A stretch of DNA of 64,000 bases, from assembly GCF_000496695.1 (NCBI RefSeq), contig NZ_BAUJ01000020.1, positions 32,036 through 96,035 of the forward strand. Direction: 5' to 3'. Below, piece after piece: positions 46,685 to 57,643 of the stretch. How positions within the stretch are numbered: position 1 is the first letter of the stretch; every line of letters starts with the position of its first letter. The notes under the pieces are model-generated. The model saw only the letters and a program-made list of their open reading frames with translations. It did not search any database and was not told the DNA's origin. A program made the translations under genes and the position numbers. The stretch comes from Vibrio halioticoli NBRC 102217. GTDB taxonomy: Bacteria > Pseudomonadota > Gammaproteobacteria > Enterobacterales > Vibrionaceae.

Positions 46685-47977
46685 ATGCTGGAGAAGCTAT
46701 TCAAACTACGTGAACATGGTACAACGGTTCGCACGGAAATCATTGCAGGTATCACTACCTTCCTGACAATGGCTTACATCATTTTTGTTAATCCAACAAT
46801 GTTGTCAGCAACAGGTATGGATCACGGAGCTGTTTTTGTAGCAACGTGTTTGGCTGCTGCAATTGGCTGTTTTGTGATGGGTCTATACGCTAACTATCCG
46901 ATTGCCCAAGCACCAGGTATGGGGCTAAATGCCTTCTTTACTTATGGTGTTGTGCTAGGAATGGGTTACACATGGCAAGTGGCGCTAGCTGCAGTATTCA
47001 TGTCTGGTATTTTGTTTGTTCTACTGAGCCTATGCCGCATCCGTGAATGGATCATTAACTCAATCCCTATGTCACTGCGTACTGGTATCTCTGCTGGTAT
47101 CGGTCTTTTCCTTGCCTTTATCGGTCTTAAAAATGCCGGTATCGTCGTTGATAACCCAGCAACTTTGGTTTCTTTGGGTGATATCACAGGCCTACACGCT
47201 ATTTTAGCGGCGGTTGGCTTCTTTATTACCATTGCACTTGTTCATCGTGGAACAAGCGGCGCGGTTATGATTGCTATCCTTTGTGTCACTGTTTTAGGCA
47301 TGATTTTCGGTGACGTTCAATATCACGGTATTATGGCTCCACCGCCAAGCTTAGCGCCTACCTTTATGCAGTTGGATTTTGCCGGTGTATTTGAAGTGGG
47401 CATGATCTCGGTTGTGTTTGCATTCTTGTTTGTGGATTTGTTTGATACCGCCGGTACGCTGGTTGGTGTGGCAACTAAAGCGAACTTAATTAAAGAAGAT
47501 GGCAAGCTGCCTCGTCTAAATAAAGCGTTACTTGCTGATTCAACAGCAACTTCTTTTGGTGCTTTGCTTGGTACATCAAACACAACGTCATACGTTGAGT
47601 CTACAGCGGGTGTTGCTGCGGGTGGTCGTACTGGTTTAACTGCTGTGACTGTTGGCGTACTTTTCCTATTGGCTTTGCTGTTTTCTCCATTAGCTAGTAT
47701 GATTCCGGCTTATGCGACAGCTGGCGCACTGTTTTATGTAGCTATCTTAATGCTATCTGGTCTGGTAAATATCGACTGGAGTGATATTACAGAAGCAGCC
47801 CCTGTTGTAGTCACTTGCTTGCTAATGCCGCTAACATTCTCTATTGCAGAGGGCATTACATTAGGCTTTATTTCTTACGCTGCAATAAAATTGTTAAGCG
47901 GTAAAGGGCGCGATGTATCTGTAAGTGTGTGGATTATGTCAGCTATCTTTATATTAAAATATGCTTTTGCCGGTTAA
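46685..47977 (+). CDS. NCS2-family purine (guanine/hypoxanthine) permease
   Basis: A 430-residue inner-membrane purine permease of the AzgA-like NCS2 branch. Family signatures are GITTFLTMAYIIFVNP, QAPGMGLNAFFTYGVV, LFVDLFDTAGTLVGVA and TTSYVESTAGVAAGGRTGL. I start at the ATG at 46685, which has AGGA at the right distance; an in-frame TTG lies six bases earlier. The PurR box and downstream gpt gene support uptake of guanine, hypoxanthine or xanthine for salvage. The exact substrate cannot be read from the sequence. Confidence 0.92.
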   Translation: MLEKLFKLREHGTTVRTEIIAGITTFLTMAYIIFVNPTMLSATGMDHGAVFVATCLAAAIGCFVMGLYANYPIAQAPGMGLNAFFTYGVVLGMGYTWQVALAAVFMSGILFVLLSLCRIREWIINSIPMSLRTGISAGIGLFLAFIGLKNAGIVVDNPATLVSLGDITGLHAILAAVGFFITIALVHRGTSGAVMIAILCVTVLGMIFGDVQYHGIMAPPPSLAPTFMQLDFAGVFEVGMISVVFAFLFVDLFDTAGTLVGVATKANLIKEDGKLPRLNKALLADSTATSFGALLGTSNTTSYVESTAGVAAGGRTGLTAVTVGVLFLLALLFSPLASMIPAYATAGALFYVAILMLSGLVNIDWSDITEAAPVVVTCLLMPLTFSIAEGITLGFISYAAIKLLSGKGRDVSVSVWIMSAIFILKYAFAG

Positions 47978-48002
47978 TTAGTCTTAAATAGGTTTACCCG
48001 TT

Positions 48003-48467
48003 ATGCCAAAAAAACACATCATTACTTGGGATGAAATGCAGACCAACTGTCGCGAACTTGCTGCGCGTCAAATGCCTGCTGAACAATGGAAAGGAATTTG
48101 GGGTGTTAGCCGTGGTGGTTTAGTCCCTGCTGCTATCCTTGCTCGCGAATTAGGTATTCGTTATGTGGATACTATTTGTATCTCAAGTTACGACCATGAT
48201 CACCAACGTGATATGAGCGTTCTCAAAGCTCCTGAGGGTGATGGTGAAGGCTTCCTTATCGTTGAAGATTTAGTTGATAGTGGCGATACAGCACGTAAAT
48301 TACGTGAAATGTACCCTAAAGCTAAATTGATTGCGGTTTGTGCAAAACCTTCTGGCGCTGATCTATTAGATGACTATGTTGTCGATATTGAACAGGAAAC
48401 CTGGATTGAGCAACCTTGGGACATGCAGCTAACGTTTGTTGAACCTATCAATCGCAAACGCAAGTAA
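48003..48467 (+). CDS. gpt: xanthine-guanine phosphoribosyltransferase
   Basis: This purine-salvage enzyme converts guanine, xanthine and hypoxanthine to nucleotides with PRPP. The PRPP-binding loop is [16 protein letters not shown]-terminal [11 protein letters not shown] and C-terminal WIEQPWDM match E. coli Gpt, and the 154 residues are nearly the same length. It lies 25 bases after the purine permease and is very probably cotranscribed with it, coupling uptake and phosphoribosylation under PurR. A terminator follows. Confidence 0.96.
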   Translation: MPKKHIITWDEMQTNCRELAARQMPAEQWKGIWGVSRGGLVPAAILARELGIRYVDTICISSYDHDHQRDMSVLKAPEGDGEGFLIVEDLVDSGDTARKLREMYPKAKLIAVCAKPSGADLLDDYVVDIEQETWIEQPWDMQLTFVEPINRKRK

Positions 48468-48514
48468 TTAAGGTTATTGACCTTTTGCTAGAAGTCGCAA
48501 AATAAATTTTATGT

Positions 48515-48546
48515 AAAATGCCTCTATATTAGAGGCATTTTTTGTT
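48515..48546 (+). terminator. terminator after gpt
   Basis: AAAATGCCTCTA and TAGAGGCATTTT form a 12-bp stem with a 3-base loop and T-run. Confidence 0.93.
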
Positions 48547-48584
48547 TATGCTTAGTGATAAGTTCAACATGTAGACGCCCCTTT

Positions 48585-49823
48585 ATGAATGATGACAACA
48601 ATAAGAACCTTTCTGAAAAACTGTTTACCAAACATCTAAAAGCCAAAGAAACGTCGTGCTTGACTCAATATATGCCAAGCAGTTTAAGTTTGCTTGAAGA
48701 TAAGCCGGCACAATCTTGGTATCGCAACCTGCGTCGTTTGCAGTGGATTTGGCAAGGTGCTGATCCCATCGAGCAGGAACAAGTGTTAGCCCGCATCTCT
48801 TCATCAACACACTCCCGTTCTACCGATGAGTGGTTGGATACAGTGACCGGTTTTCGTTCGGGAAACTGGGCCTATGAGTGGACTCAGGCCGCCATGACGC
48901 ATCAACGTCACGCTAATGATTTAAAAGGCGACGAAGCGGCTCTCGCTCTGTACAAAGCGAGCTTGTATTTTAGCATCGCCGCCTATCCACACATTAAAGG
49001 CGATAACTTAGCGTCACAAGCTCAAGTGCTGGCCAATAAAGCCTACGATGAAGCATCACGTTTAAGTAAATACGTGTTCAAGCAAATTAATGTACCGTAC
49101 AAAGGCAAAACCATTCAGGCGAATTTGCATTTGCCACACACTGAGCGTCCACTGCCGGTTGTGGTTGTGTGTGCAGGTCTTGATAGCTTACAAACGGATA
49201 TGTGGAAACTGTTTTTAGATTACCTCGCACCGAATGAGTTTGCGATGCTAACCATAGATATGCCATCGATCGGTAAAAGCAGCAAATGGACATTATCGGA
49301 AGATTCCAGCTGTTTGCACAAAGCGGTACTAGAACATCTACCACAAGTCCCTTTTATTGATCACTGGAATGTTGGTTTACTTGGTTTTCGCTTTGGTGGT
49401 AACGCATTAGTCAGATTAAGCTTTTTAGAGCAAAGTCGCGTTAAGGCGTGTGTCACTATCGGCGCTCCAGTGCATGATATTTTGGCTTCTCCTGATAAAG
49501 TCGCAAGCATGCCTAAAATGTATTTAGATGTTTTAGGATCTCGATTAGGCAAATCACCCGTTGATATTAAAAGTTTAGCCGGACAAATGTCGGCATGGTC
49601 TTTAAAAACGCAAGGTTTACTGGCTTCAAGACGCACTAACGTTCCTTTGCTGGCTATCTCTTTAGATGGCGACCCTATTGCACCTCATAGCGACAATAAG
49701 CTGATCTCAATGTCGAGCAAAGTGGGGCAAGCGGTAAAAGTTCCTTCTAAGAATTTGAGCCAAGGTTATCAAAAATCGTTAGATTTGGCGGTTGACTGGT
49801 TGTTAAATGAATTAAAATCGTGA
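48585..49823 (+). CDS. frsA: FrsA-family esterase (YafA)
   Basis: A 412-residue alpha/beta-hydrolase-fold protein matching E. coli FrsA (NLSETLF-like start; here NLSEKLFTKHLKAKETS). In enterics it was described as a fermentation-respiration switch that binds the glucose PTS protein IIA; Vibrio vulnificus FrsA was also studied as a cofactor-independent decarboxylase, and that activity was later disputed. I use the ATG at 48585; a GTG at 48555 is in frame. The neighbouring gpt and crl genes keep the enteric order gpt-frsA-crl. Confidence 0.9.
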   Translation: MNDDNNKNLSEKLFTKHLKAKETSCLTQYMPSSLSLLEDKPAQSWYRNLRRLQWIWQGADPIEQEQVLARISSSTHSRSTDEWLDTVTGFRSGNWAYEWTQAAMTHQRHANDLKGDEAALALYKASLYFSIAAYPHIKGDNLASQAQVLANKAYDEASRLSKYVFKQINVPYKGKTIQANLHLPHTERPLPVVVVCAGLDSLQTDMWKLFLDYLAPNEFAMLTIDMPSIGKSSKWTLSEDSSCLHKAVLEHLPQVPFIDHWNVGLLGFRFGGNALVRLSFLEQSRVKACVTIGAPVHDILASPDKVASMPKMYLDVLGSRLGKSPVDIKSLAGQMSAWSLKTQGLLASRRTNVPLLAISLDGDPIAPHSDNKLISMSSKVGQAVKVPSKNLSQGYQKSLDLAVDWLLNELKS

Positions 49824-49936
49824 CAACAATGTTAATTTAATGGCACTATGACTCCTGCTTATGTAACTGATGAGCAACAATAAAACGTATCGCACTCTAT
49901 TGTTGCGAACGAAAAATAATAAAAAATGGAGTTATT

Positions 49937-50326
49937 ATGCTAGGGAAGCAACCAACTTATCATCGTATGATCGCTAAGCTTAAAGCGATCGGTCCGTATT
50001 TACGTGAGTCAGAATGTCAGCCAAATTTATTTTTGTTTGATTGCCTATCCGTATGCGTCGATGATAAAAAGTCACCTGAATGTCGTGAGTTTTGGGGCTG
50101 GTGGATGGAGCTTGAAAAACAAGAAGATGGCTCAACCTGTATCGCGCATTTTCATCATGGCAAATACAATGCATCAGGCGCTTGGATTGATGAAAAATTA
50201 CCAGCGGCAGCCGAAGCAGAAGTGAAACGTACTCAGTCTGTTTTTCAAAGCAAAATTCAAGCTCAGCTGAGCGAACAGTTTGCATTTGAGTTTGAGCTTC
50301 ATGAGGATTCTGAAGCTGTAGCTTAA
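49937..50326 (+). CDS. crl: sigma factor-binding protein Crl
   Basis: A 129-residue protein that promotes assembly of RpoS-containing RNA polymerase. Crl hallmarks are visible: LKAIGPYLRE, FLFDCLSVCVDDK and EFWGWWMELE, the last being the most conserved block. The C-terminal half is more divergent from E. coli Crl. A GGAG ribosome site precedes the ATG. It is a single gene, with a terminator just after it, in the conserved position between frsA and proBA. Confidence 0.94.
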   Translation: MLGKQPTYHRMIAKLKAIGPYLRESECQPNLFLFDCLSVCVDDKKSPECREFWGWWMELEKQEDGSTCIAHFHHGKYNASGAWIDEKLPAAAEAEVKRTQSVFQSKIQAQLSEQFAFEFELHEDSEAVA

Positions 50327-50341
50327 TGAAAACTTGAGAAT

Positions 50342-50365
50342 AAAGGCACCTTAGGGTGCCTTTTT
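50342..50365 (+). terminator. crl terminator
   Basis: AAAGGCACC and GGTGCCTTT pair around a 4-base loop and are followed by T. Confidence 0.93.
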
Positions 50366-50437
50366 GCTTTTTTGCTTGTGAAACTGTGCTTAGCTTGTTA
50401 AAAAAGAAGCTCCTTTATCAATATGAATGAGTAACAA

Positions 50438-51547
50438 ATGCAAGCTAAGACAGTTGTTGTAAAACTAGGCACTAGTGTAATAACTGGCGGTTCTCAATAT
50501 CTTAATCGCGCTCACATGGTCGAATTAGTCCGCCAGTGCGCTGAATTGAAACAACGTGGTTATCACTTAGTGTTGGTATCTTCTGGTGCGATTGCCGCAG
50601 GTCGAGAACAATTGGGTCACCCCAGTCTGCCTAAATCAATGGCCACCAAACAACTGCTAGCTGCTGTCGGTCAGTCACATCTAATCCAAGTATGGGAATC
50701 TCTCTTCTCTATCTACAATTTGAAGATAGGGCAGATGTTATTGACTCGCGCCGACCTTGAAGACAGAGAGCGTTTCTTAAATGCCCGCGATACGATTAAT
50801 ACGCTAGTTGAACACAATATTATTCCAATCGTGAATGAAAATGATGCGGTTGCCACAACCGAAATCAAAGTGGGGGACAATGACAACCTATCGGCATTGG
50901 TGGGCATTTTATGTGGCGCTGATACTTTGGTTTTGCTGACCGATCAGCCGGGTTTATTTACCGCCGATCCTCGAAGCAACCCTGATGCGAAATTGATTCG
51001 TGAAGTCTCTACCATTGATGAAACCTTGATTAAAATTGCCGGTGGCAGTGGCACGACCCTAGGCACTGGTGGTATGGCAACTAAACTGCAAGCCGCTGAC
51101 ATTGCCAGACGTTCTGGGATTGAAGTTATCATTGCCGCAGGCAGTGCCGATAATGTAATTTTAGAGAGTGTTTCCTCTTCTCCTTGTGGTACACGTTTCC
51201 TTCCTTTGCCTGAATCTTTAGAAAACCGAAAACGTTGGATATTGGCAGGCCCTGCTGCCTCTGGTGACATTGTTATCGATGATGGCGCAGTGAATGCGTT
51301 GCAACGTAAAGGCAGCAGTCTACTGGCAAAAGGGGTGACAGAGGTCAACGGTGAGTTCGCACGTGGCGAAGTCGCGCGTATTGTGAATCAATCAGGCACT
51401 CTCATTGCCAAAGGCTTAGTTAAATATTCCAGTGAAGATATGCTGCAAATTCAAGGTATGCACAGCAAAGAAATTGGTGAAGTTCTTGGGCATGATTATG
51501 GCTCAGAGATCATCCACCGTGACGATTTAGTCATGATGCAAGATTAA
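50438..51547 (+). CDS. proB: glutamate 5-kinase
   Basis: This is the first enzyme of proline synthesis, phosphorylating glutamate. The amino-acid-kinase domain begins [12 protein letters not shown] and includes [25 protein letters not shown]-terminal PUA domain (about residues 275-369) follows. The 369 residues match E. coli ProB. It lies 39 bases before proA, forming the proBA operon. Feedback inhibition by proline is known for the family. Confidence 0.97.
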   Translation: MQAKTVVVKLGTSVITGGSQYLNRAHMVELVRQCAELKQRGYHLVLVSSGAIAAGREQLGHPSLPKSMATKQLLAAVGQSHLIQVWESLFSIYNLKIGQMLLTRADLEDRERFLNARDTINTLVEHNIIPIVNENDAVATTEIKVGDNDNLSALVGILCGADTLVLLTDQPGLFTADPRSNPDAKLIREVSTIDETLIKIAGGSGTTLGTGGMATKLQAADIARRSGIEVIIAAGSADNVILESVSSSPCGTRFLPLPESLENRKRWILAGPAASGDIVIDDGAVNALQRKGSSLLAKGVTEVNGEFARGEVARIVNQSGTLIAKGLVKYSSEDMLQIQGMHSKEIGEVLGHDYGSEIIHRDDLVMMQD

Positions 51548-51586
51548 CGGCTGACCAGCCAAGAAAAAATTATAGAGGAAAATATT

Positions 51587-52837
51587 TTGGATTTAATTCA
51601 ACTAGGCCAGCGCGCGAAACAAGCATCATTTGCACTTGCTACCACCACAACTGCAACCAAAAATACCGCATTAGCGGTGATGGCGGATGAGCTAGAAAAG
51701 CAATCAAAAACCATTCTTGAAGCTAACGCTATCGATATTCAAGCCGCTCGCGATGCCGGTATGAGCGAAGCGCTGCTGGATCGTTTATTGCTTAATGAAG
51801 ATCGCCTGAAAGCGATTGCGAATGACGTGCGCAACGTTATCACCCTAAATGATCCGATCGGCAGTGAATTAGACAGCCGCGTATTGGAAAATGGCCTTTC
51901 ACTATCACGTCGCCGCGTTCCGCTAGGTGTGGTAGGAGTGATTTATGAAGCGCGACCGAATGTCACCATTGATATTGCTTCATTGTGCCTTAAAACAGGT
52001 AATGCCAGTATTTTGCGAGGCGGACGCGAGACATTCCATTCCAATATGGCGCTGGTAAAAGTAATTCAAACTGCGCTAGAACAAACTGGATTGCCGATAG
52101 CGTCGGTTCAATACATTGAAAAGCCAGATCGTGAATTGGTCTCTCAACTGTTAAAGCTCGATGAATACGTGGATATGATCATTCCTCGTGGTGGTGCGGG
52201 TTTACATAAAATGTGTAAAGAGAACAGCACCATTCCAGTGATTATTGGCGGCTTTGGTATTTCACATGTTTTTGTGGATGAAAGCGCCGATATCGAACGC
52301 TCAGTGGCAGTCGTAGAAAACTCAAAAGTACAGCGTCCATCGGCGTGTAACTCACTAGACACCTTATTGGTGCATAAAGCTGTAGCCGAAACCTTTTTAA
52401 GTAAATTGGCAGCATCACTAAAAGATAAAGTCGAATTTGTTGCTCACGACTCTGCATTGCCGTATCTAACTCATGCAAGCAAAGTGCGAGCTGCGGTCGA
52501 AGGTGACTTTGATACCGAATGGTTGGCGTTTGTGCTAGGGGTTAAAGTGGTCGATGATGTTGAGGGTGCAATTCAACATATGCGCGATCACAACGCTAGT
52601 CACTCTGATGCCATCATGACTAATGATCTCAATAATGCTGAACGCTTTATCAATACCGCAGGATCAGCGGCGGTGTATGTGAATGCTTCAACGCGATTCA
52701 CTGATGGTGCTCAGTTTGGTTTAGGCGCTGAAGTGGCGGTGTCTACGCAAAAACTGCACGCCCGTGGTCCTATGGGCCTTGAAGAGCTGACGAGCTACAA
52801 ATGGGTTGGTAAAGGTAACTATTTGCCAAGACCTTAG
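51587..52837 (+). CDS. proA: gamma-glutamyl phosphate reductase
   Basis: This NADPH-dependent enzyme reduces gamma-glutamyl phosphate to glutamate semialdehyde, the second proline step. It has the aldehyde-dehydrogenase fold with the catalytic cysteine in [14 protein letters not shown] and conserved [15 protein letters not shown] and [11 protein letters not shown]. It starts at a TTG (51587) with GAGGA upstream; the encoded start matches E. coli ProA, so the TTG is probably correct. The 416 residues are normal in length. A terminator follows. Confidence 0.97.
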   Translation: MDLIQLGQRAKQASFALATTTTATKNTALAVMADELEKQSKTILEANAIDIQAARDAGMSEALLDRLLLNEDRLKAIANDVRNVITLNDPIGSELDSRVLENGLSLSRRRVPLGVVGVIYEARPNVTIDIASLCLKTGNASILRGGRETFHSNMALVKVIQTALEQTGLPIASVQYIEKPDRELVSQLLKLDEYVDMIIPRGGAGLHKMCKENSTIPVIIGGFGISHVFVDESADIERSVAVVENSKVQRPSACNSLDTLLVHKAVAETFLSKLAASLKDKVEFVAHDSALPYLTHASKVRAAVEGDFDTEWLAFVLGVKVVDDVEGAIQHMRDHNASHSDAIMTNDLNNAERFINTAGSAAVYVNASTRFTDGAQFGLGAEVAVSTQKLHARGPMGLEELTSYKWVGKGNYLPRP

Positions 52838-52909
52838 CGGTTAAGTCGTTTGCTTTATTGTGGCTAAACGATTGATACTTTAATGAGTTATTCTAAATAA
52901 ATGTAATGG

Positions 52910-52934
52910 GGGCTCTATCACAGAGCCCTTTTTT
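52910..52934 (+). terminator. proBA terminator
   Basis: GGGCTCT and AGAGCCC pair around ATCAC and are followed by six T. Confidence 0.93.
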
Positions 52935-53082
52935 CATTTCTAAGCTTTGTCGCATCTTTCTCGAATCAGCGCGGTAAATCCGTTACACTGGTTATAACGA
53001 GTAGCTTTGTAATCTATAAGCCTGATTTAATGTGCTTTACTACAAAGTATCTTTCCCTTTTTATCACAATTATGGAGCTTGT

Positions 53083-53532
53083 ATGCACTGCCCATTTTGT
53101 TCAGAAAATGAGACTAAAGTCATCGACTCTCGATTGGTTGCTGACGGGCATCAAGTACGTCGCCGCCGCCAATGTATCGCGTGTAATGAACGCTTTACTA
53201 CCTTTGAAACTGCAGAGTTGGTGATGCCGAAGGTGATTAAATCCAATGGCAATCGTGAACCGTTTAACGAAGATAAGCTGTCTAATGGTTTACATCGTGC
53301 GTTAGAGAAGCGACCCGTTAGTGCTGACGCGGTTGAATTATCCATGAGTATTATTAAATCAAAACTGCGCGCAACAGGAGAGCGAGAAGTCTCTAGCGAT
53401 ATGATAGGCAATCTAGTGATGGATCAACTTAAAGAGTTGGACAAGGTGGCTTATATCCGTTTTGCTTCTGTGTATCGCAGTTTTGAAGATATCAAAGAAT
53501 TTGGCGAAGAGATCGCTAGGTTAGAAGATTAA
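53083..53532 (+). CDS. nrdR: transcriptional repressor NrdR
   Basis: This zinc-finger and ATP-cone repressor controls ribonucleotide reductase genes. Zinc ligands are C3, C6, C31 and C34 (MHCPFC, RQCIAC) and the ATP-cone follows ([20 protein letters not shown]). I start at the ATG at 53083, which has GGAG upstream and the invariant MHCPFC start; an upstream in-frame extension to 53032 lacks similarity. It lies seven bases before ribD, the usual arrangement in gammaproteobacteria. Confidence 0.97.
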   Translation: MHCPFCSENETKVIDSRLVADGHQVRRRRQCIACNERFTTFETAELVMPKVIKSNGNREPFNEDKLSNGLHRALEKRPVSADAVELSMSIIKSKLRATGEREVSSDMIGNLVMDQLKELDKVAYIRFASVYRSFEDIKEFGEEIARLED

Positions 53533-53538
53533 AGTGCA

Positions 53539-54657
53539 ATGAACTTTTCTGTATTTGATCATCAGATGATGGCAAAAGCGATTAAATTGGCTGAAAAAGG
53601 TCGATTTACTACGCATCCTAATCCTAATGTCGGCTGTGTGATCACACAAGGCGAAACCATTGTTGGGCACGGCTATCATATTCGTGCTGGTGGTCCGCAT
53701 GCGGAGGTGCATGCCTTAGCCATGGCAGGCGATAAAGCCAAAGGTGCTACTGCGTATGTCACCTTAGAGCCATGCTCCCATTATGGCCGTACGCCACCGT
53801 GCGCTAAAGGTTTGATTGATGCCGGTGTTGCGCGCGTTATCTGCGCTATGCAAGACCCTAACCCCGAAGTTTCAGGCAATGGTATTGCCATGTTAAAAGC
53901 GGCGGGAATTGAGGTGCAAGTTGGGCTTTTAGAAGCCGAAGCTGAGCGTATTAATCGACCTTTTTTGAAAAAAATGCGCAGTGGCATGCCATGGGTACAA
54001 TTAAAAATGGCCGCCAGTTTAGATGGTAAAACGGCATTGCAAAATGGCAACAGCCAATGGATTACCAGTCGCTTGGCGCGCGCTGATGTACAGCTATACC
54101 GAGCGCAAGCCGGCGCTATCCTCTCAACCTCTAAAACTGTGATCGACGATAACGCTTCGCTAAATGTTCGTTGGGATGACCTTGCTGAAGAGGTGCGTTC
54201 TATTTATCCCGATACTGAGCATTTCGATGCGGATAATTCAGGTCAAAAACTGCGACAGCCACTTCGAGTGATTTTAGATCGTCAGCAGCAGCTCACCCAA
54301 GATTTGCGTTTGTTTAACAGTGCAGGTGAAGTGTTAGTCATCTCAGGGCCAGAGCAAACCAAAGCGGACTCAACAATTGATTTGCCACAACTACTTGCAA
54401 ACTTAGCTTCGCAACACAATATCAATCACATCTGGGTTGAAGCTGGTGCCACACTGGCGGCCAGTTTTATTGAGCAAGGCTTAGTCGATGAGCTTATCGT
54501 CTATTTAGCGCCTAAAATTATGGGCACTGATGGTCGTGGTTTGGTCAACCTAATTGGGTTAACCGAAATGGATCAGGCGATAGAGTTAACTATTGAACAA
54601 CTCACTCAAGTAGGGCCTGATATTAAGTTGGTCGCTACGTTTAAATCATCAAGATAG
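53539..54657 (+). CDS. ribD: bifunctional riboflavin deaminase/reductase RibD
   Basis: This enzyme catalyses the second and third steps of riboflavin synthesis, pyrimidine deamination then ribosyl reduction. The N-terminal deaminase has HAEVHAL and PCSHYGRTPPC zinc motifs. The C-terminal reductase has VQLKMAASLDGKTAL and later VEAGATLAASFIEQGLVDE. The 372 residues match the family. It is the first riboflavin gene after nrdR, with no FMN riboswitch visible upstream. Confidence 0.96.
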   Translation: MNFSVFDHQMMAKAIKLAEKGRFTTHPNPNVGCVITQGETIVGHGYHIRAGGPHAEVHALAMAGDKAKGATAYVTLEPCSHYGRTPPCAKGLIDAGVARVICAMQDPNPEVSGNGIAMLKAAGIEVQVGLLEAEAERINRPFLKKMRSGMPWVQLKMAASLDGKTALQNGNSQWITSRLARADVQLYRAQAGAILSTSKTVIDDNASLNVRWDDLAEEVRSIYPDTEHFDADNSGQKLRQPLRVILDRQQQLTQDLRLFNSAGEVLVISGPEQTKADSTIDLPQLLANLASQHNINHIWVEAGATLAASFIEQGLVDELIVYLAPKIMGTDGRGLVNLIGLTEMDQAIELTIEQLTQVGPDIKLVATFKSSR

Positions 54658-54670
54658 AGTAGGAATTACT

Positions 54671-55327
54671 ATGTTTACCGGTATTGTCGAAGCCGTTGGC
54701 ACACTTAGAGCCATTACCAATCAGGGCGAAGATATTTCTATTACCGTAGATACTGGGCTTTTGGATATGTCCGATGTGCAGTTAGGCGACAGTATTGCAA
54801 CTAACGGTATCTGTTTGACGGTGGTTCGTTTTGATCAGCATTCGTTTACCGCCGATCTTTCGGTTGAAACACTGACCAAAACAGGTTTTAGCCAGTATCA
54901 AGTTGGCGATAGGGTAAATCTAGAAAAAGCCATGCTTCCCACGACTCGTTTTGGTGGACATATTGTTTCAGGGCATGTCGATGGTATTGGGACTATTGTT
55001 GAAAGAGTTCCGGTCGGTCGCGCTGTGGAATATTGGGTTGAATTACCCACTGAATTAGAGCGTTATGTCGCTCAAAAAGGTTCAATAACGGTGGATGGTA
55101 TTAGTTTAACAGTCAACGATCTGCGTAAGAACGGCTTTAAACTGACGATCGTCCCGCACACTAGTGAGCAAACTATTATTGATGAGTTTGCAGTAGGAAG
55201 AAAAGTAAACCTTGAGGTTGATGTTCTTGCTCGTTATATGGAGCGATTGCTCGGAGTCGGTTCTGAGCAGCAGCAACAGACCTCTAATATCACCATGGAA
55301 TTTTTACAACAAAACGGATTTGCATAG
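54671..55327 (+). CDS. ribE: riboflavin synthase alpha chain
   Basis: This enzyme dismutates two 6,7-dimethyl-8-ribityllumazine molecules to riboflavin. Two lumazine-binding repeats are clear: MFTGIVEAVGTL...TNGICLTV and GGHIVSGHVDGIGTI...VDGISLTVNDL. The 218 residues match the family. It lies 13 bases after ribD. The symbol follows the naming in which ribE is riboflavin synthase; in E. coli the same enzyme is called ribC. Confidence 0.95.
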   Translation: MFTGIVEAVGTLRAITNQGEDISITVDTGLLDMSDVQLGDSIATNGICLTVVRFDQHSFTADLSVETLTKTGFSQYQVGDRVNLEKAMLPTTRFGGHIVSGHVDGIGTIVERVPVGRAVEYWVELPTELERYVAQKGSITVDGISLTVNDLRKNGFKLTIVPHTSEQTIIDEFAVGRKVNLEVDVLARYMERLLGVGSEQQQQTSNITMEFLQQNGFA

Positions 55328-55371
55328 GCGTGATTAACGCGTGTGACTGACTCTAAAACAGGAAATAAAAG

Positions 55372-56481
<1,110 letters not shown>

Positions 56482-56619
56482 CATTTAATATGAACGGGTT
56501 GTTGATTCGACCCGTTTAATCAATAACTAGAGAATTAGCTGAAATGAGATTAGATCCTAGTCACATAATTGTGCTAGAATCCGGCGATTCTCACTCATGA
56601 GATAGTTGAAGGAAAACTT

Positions 56620-57090
56620 ATGAAAGTCATCGAAGGTGGATTTCCAGCACCCAACGCTAAGATTGCGATCGTTATTTCGCGTTTTAACAGCTTTATCAAC
56701 GAAAGCTTGTTGTCTGGTGCTATCGATACCTTAAAGCGCCATGGACAGGTTGCAGAAGAAAACATAACAGTAGTACGTTGCCCTGGTGCGGTAGAATTAC
56801 CCCTAGTTGCTCAACGTGTTGCTCGTACCGAGAAATACGATGCTATCGTTTCTCTAGGTTCAGTTATCCGTGGTGGAACACCACATTTTGACTATGTTTG
56901 TAGTGAGTGTAATAAAGGTCTTGCGCAAGTGTCACTGGAGCACAGTCTACCAGTAGCATTTGGTGTATTGACCGTTGATACCATAGATCAAGCTATCGAG
57001 CGTGCCGGAACCAAAGCAGGTAACAAAGGTGCTGAAGCTGCACTAAGCGCGCTTGAAATGATCAACGTTCTTTCTGAAATCGATTCCTAA
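56620..57090 (+). CDS. ribH: 6,7-dimethyl-8-ribityllumazine synthase
   Basis: This enzyme condenses the ribityl-pyrimidine with dihydroxybutanone phosphate, the next-to-last riboflavin step, and forms icosahedral 60-mers or pentamers. The family core is [30 protein letters not shown] and [15 protein letters not shown] with the catalytic histidine. The 156 residues are typical. The stop overlaps the nusB ATG by one base, so the two are translationally coupled. Confidence 0.97.
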   Translation: MKVIEGGFPAPNAKIAIVISRFNSFINESLLSGAIDTLKRHGQVAEENITVVRCPGAVELPLVAQRVARTEKYDAIVSLGSVIRGGTPHFDYVCSECNKGLAQVSLEHSLPVAFGVLTVDTIDQAIERAGTKAGNKGAEAALSALEMINVLSEIDS

Positions 57091-57563
57091 TGGGGGCCAG
57101 TGTGAAACCAGCCGCACGTCGTAATGCACGTCAATTTGCTCTACAAGCTATTTATTCTTGGCAGATCACTAAAGAGAATATCGCAACTGTAGAAGAACAG
57201 TTTTTGTCCGCAGGGAAGTACGGGGAAGAAGAAACCCAAGCTGATGAGCCGGCACTGAACGAACAAGAAACAGATGTAGCATACTTCCGTGACCTGTTAA
57301 CTGGTGTTGCACTGTCTCACCAAGAGCTTGACAGCAAACTACGTCCATTCCTTTCTCGTCCTATGCAAGACTTGGATATGATGGAGTTAGCACTTCTTCG
57401 TCTAGCCGTTTATGAGATGACTCGTCGTGAAGACGTACCTCATAAAGTTGTAATTAATGAAGCGATTGAATTAGCGAAAGTATTTGCTGCTGAAGACAGC
57501 TATAAATTCGTTAATGGTGTGCTTGATAAAGCGGCACCAACACTGTGTAAAAACAGAAAATAG
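57090..57563 (+). CDS. nusB: transcription antitermination factor NusB
   Basis: This all-helical protein binds boxA RNA with S10 (NusE) for rRNA antitermination. The basic N-terminus is [19 protein letters not shown], and [21 protein letters not shown] and [13 protein letters not shown] are also conserved. The ATG at 57090 overlaps the ribH stop. A GTG at 57102 with GGGGG upstream would match the E. coli N-terminus better and may be the real start. A terminator-like hairpin follows before thiL. Confidence 0.96.
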   Translation: MGASVKPAARRNARQFALQAIYSWQITKENIATVEEQFLSAGKYGEEETQADEPALNEQETDVAYFRDLLTGVALSHQELDSKLRPFLSRPMQDLDMMELALLRLAVYEMTRREDVPHKVVINEAIELAKVFAAEDSYKFVNGVLDKAAPTLCKNRK

Positions 57564-57595
57564 TCGAAATCGACTGTTGAAAACTCTATAGTGAA

Positions 57596-57622
57596 AAGGT
57601 CAGCATCTGCTGGCCTTTTTTT
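57596..57622 (+). terminator. hairpin between nusB and thiL
   Basis: AAGGTCAGC and GCTGGCCTT pair with one GU pair and are followed by seven T. It lies only about ten bases before the thiL ribosome site, so some readthrough is probable. Confidence 0.8.
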
Positions 57623-57643
57623 GTATAACTTAAAGGAAAACAC

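Noticed and set aside
52935..55371. FMN riboswitch upstream of the riboflavin genes
   Set aside because: No RFN-element core is present before ribD, ribE or ribBA.
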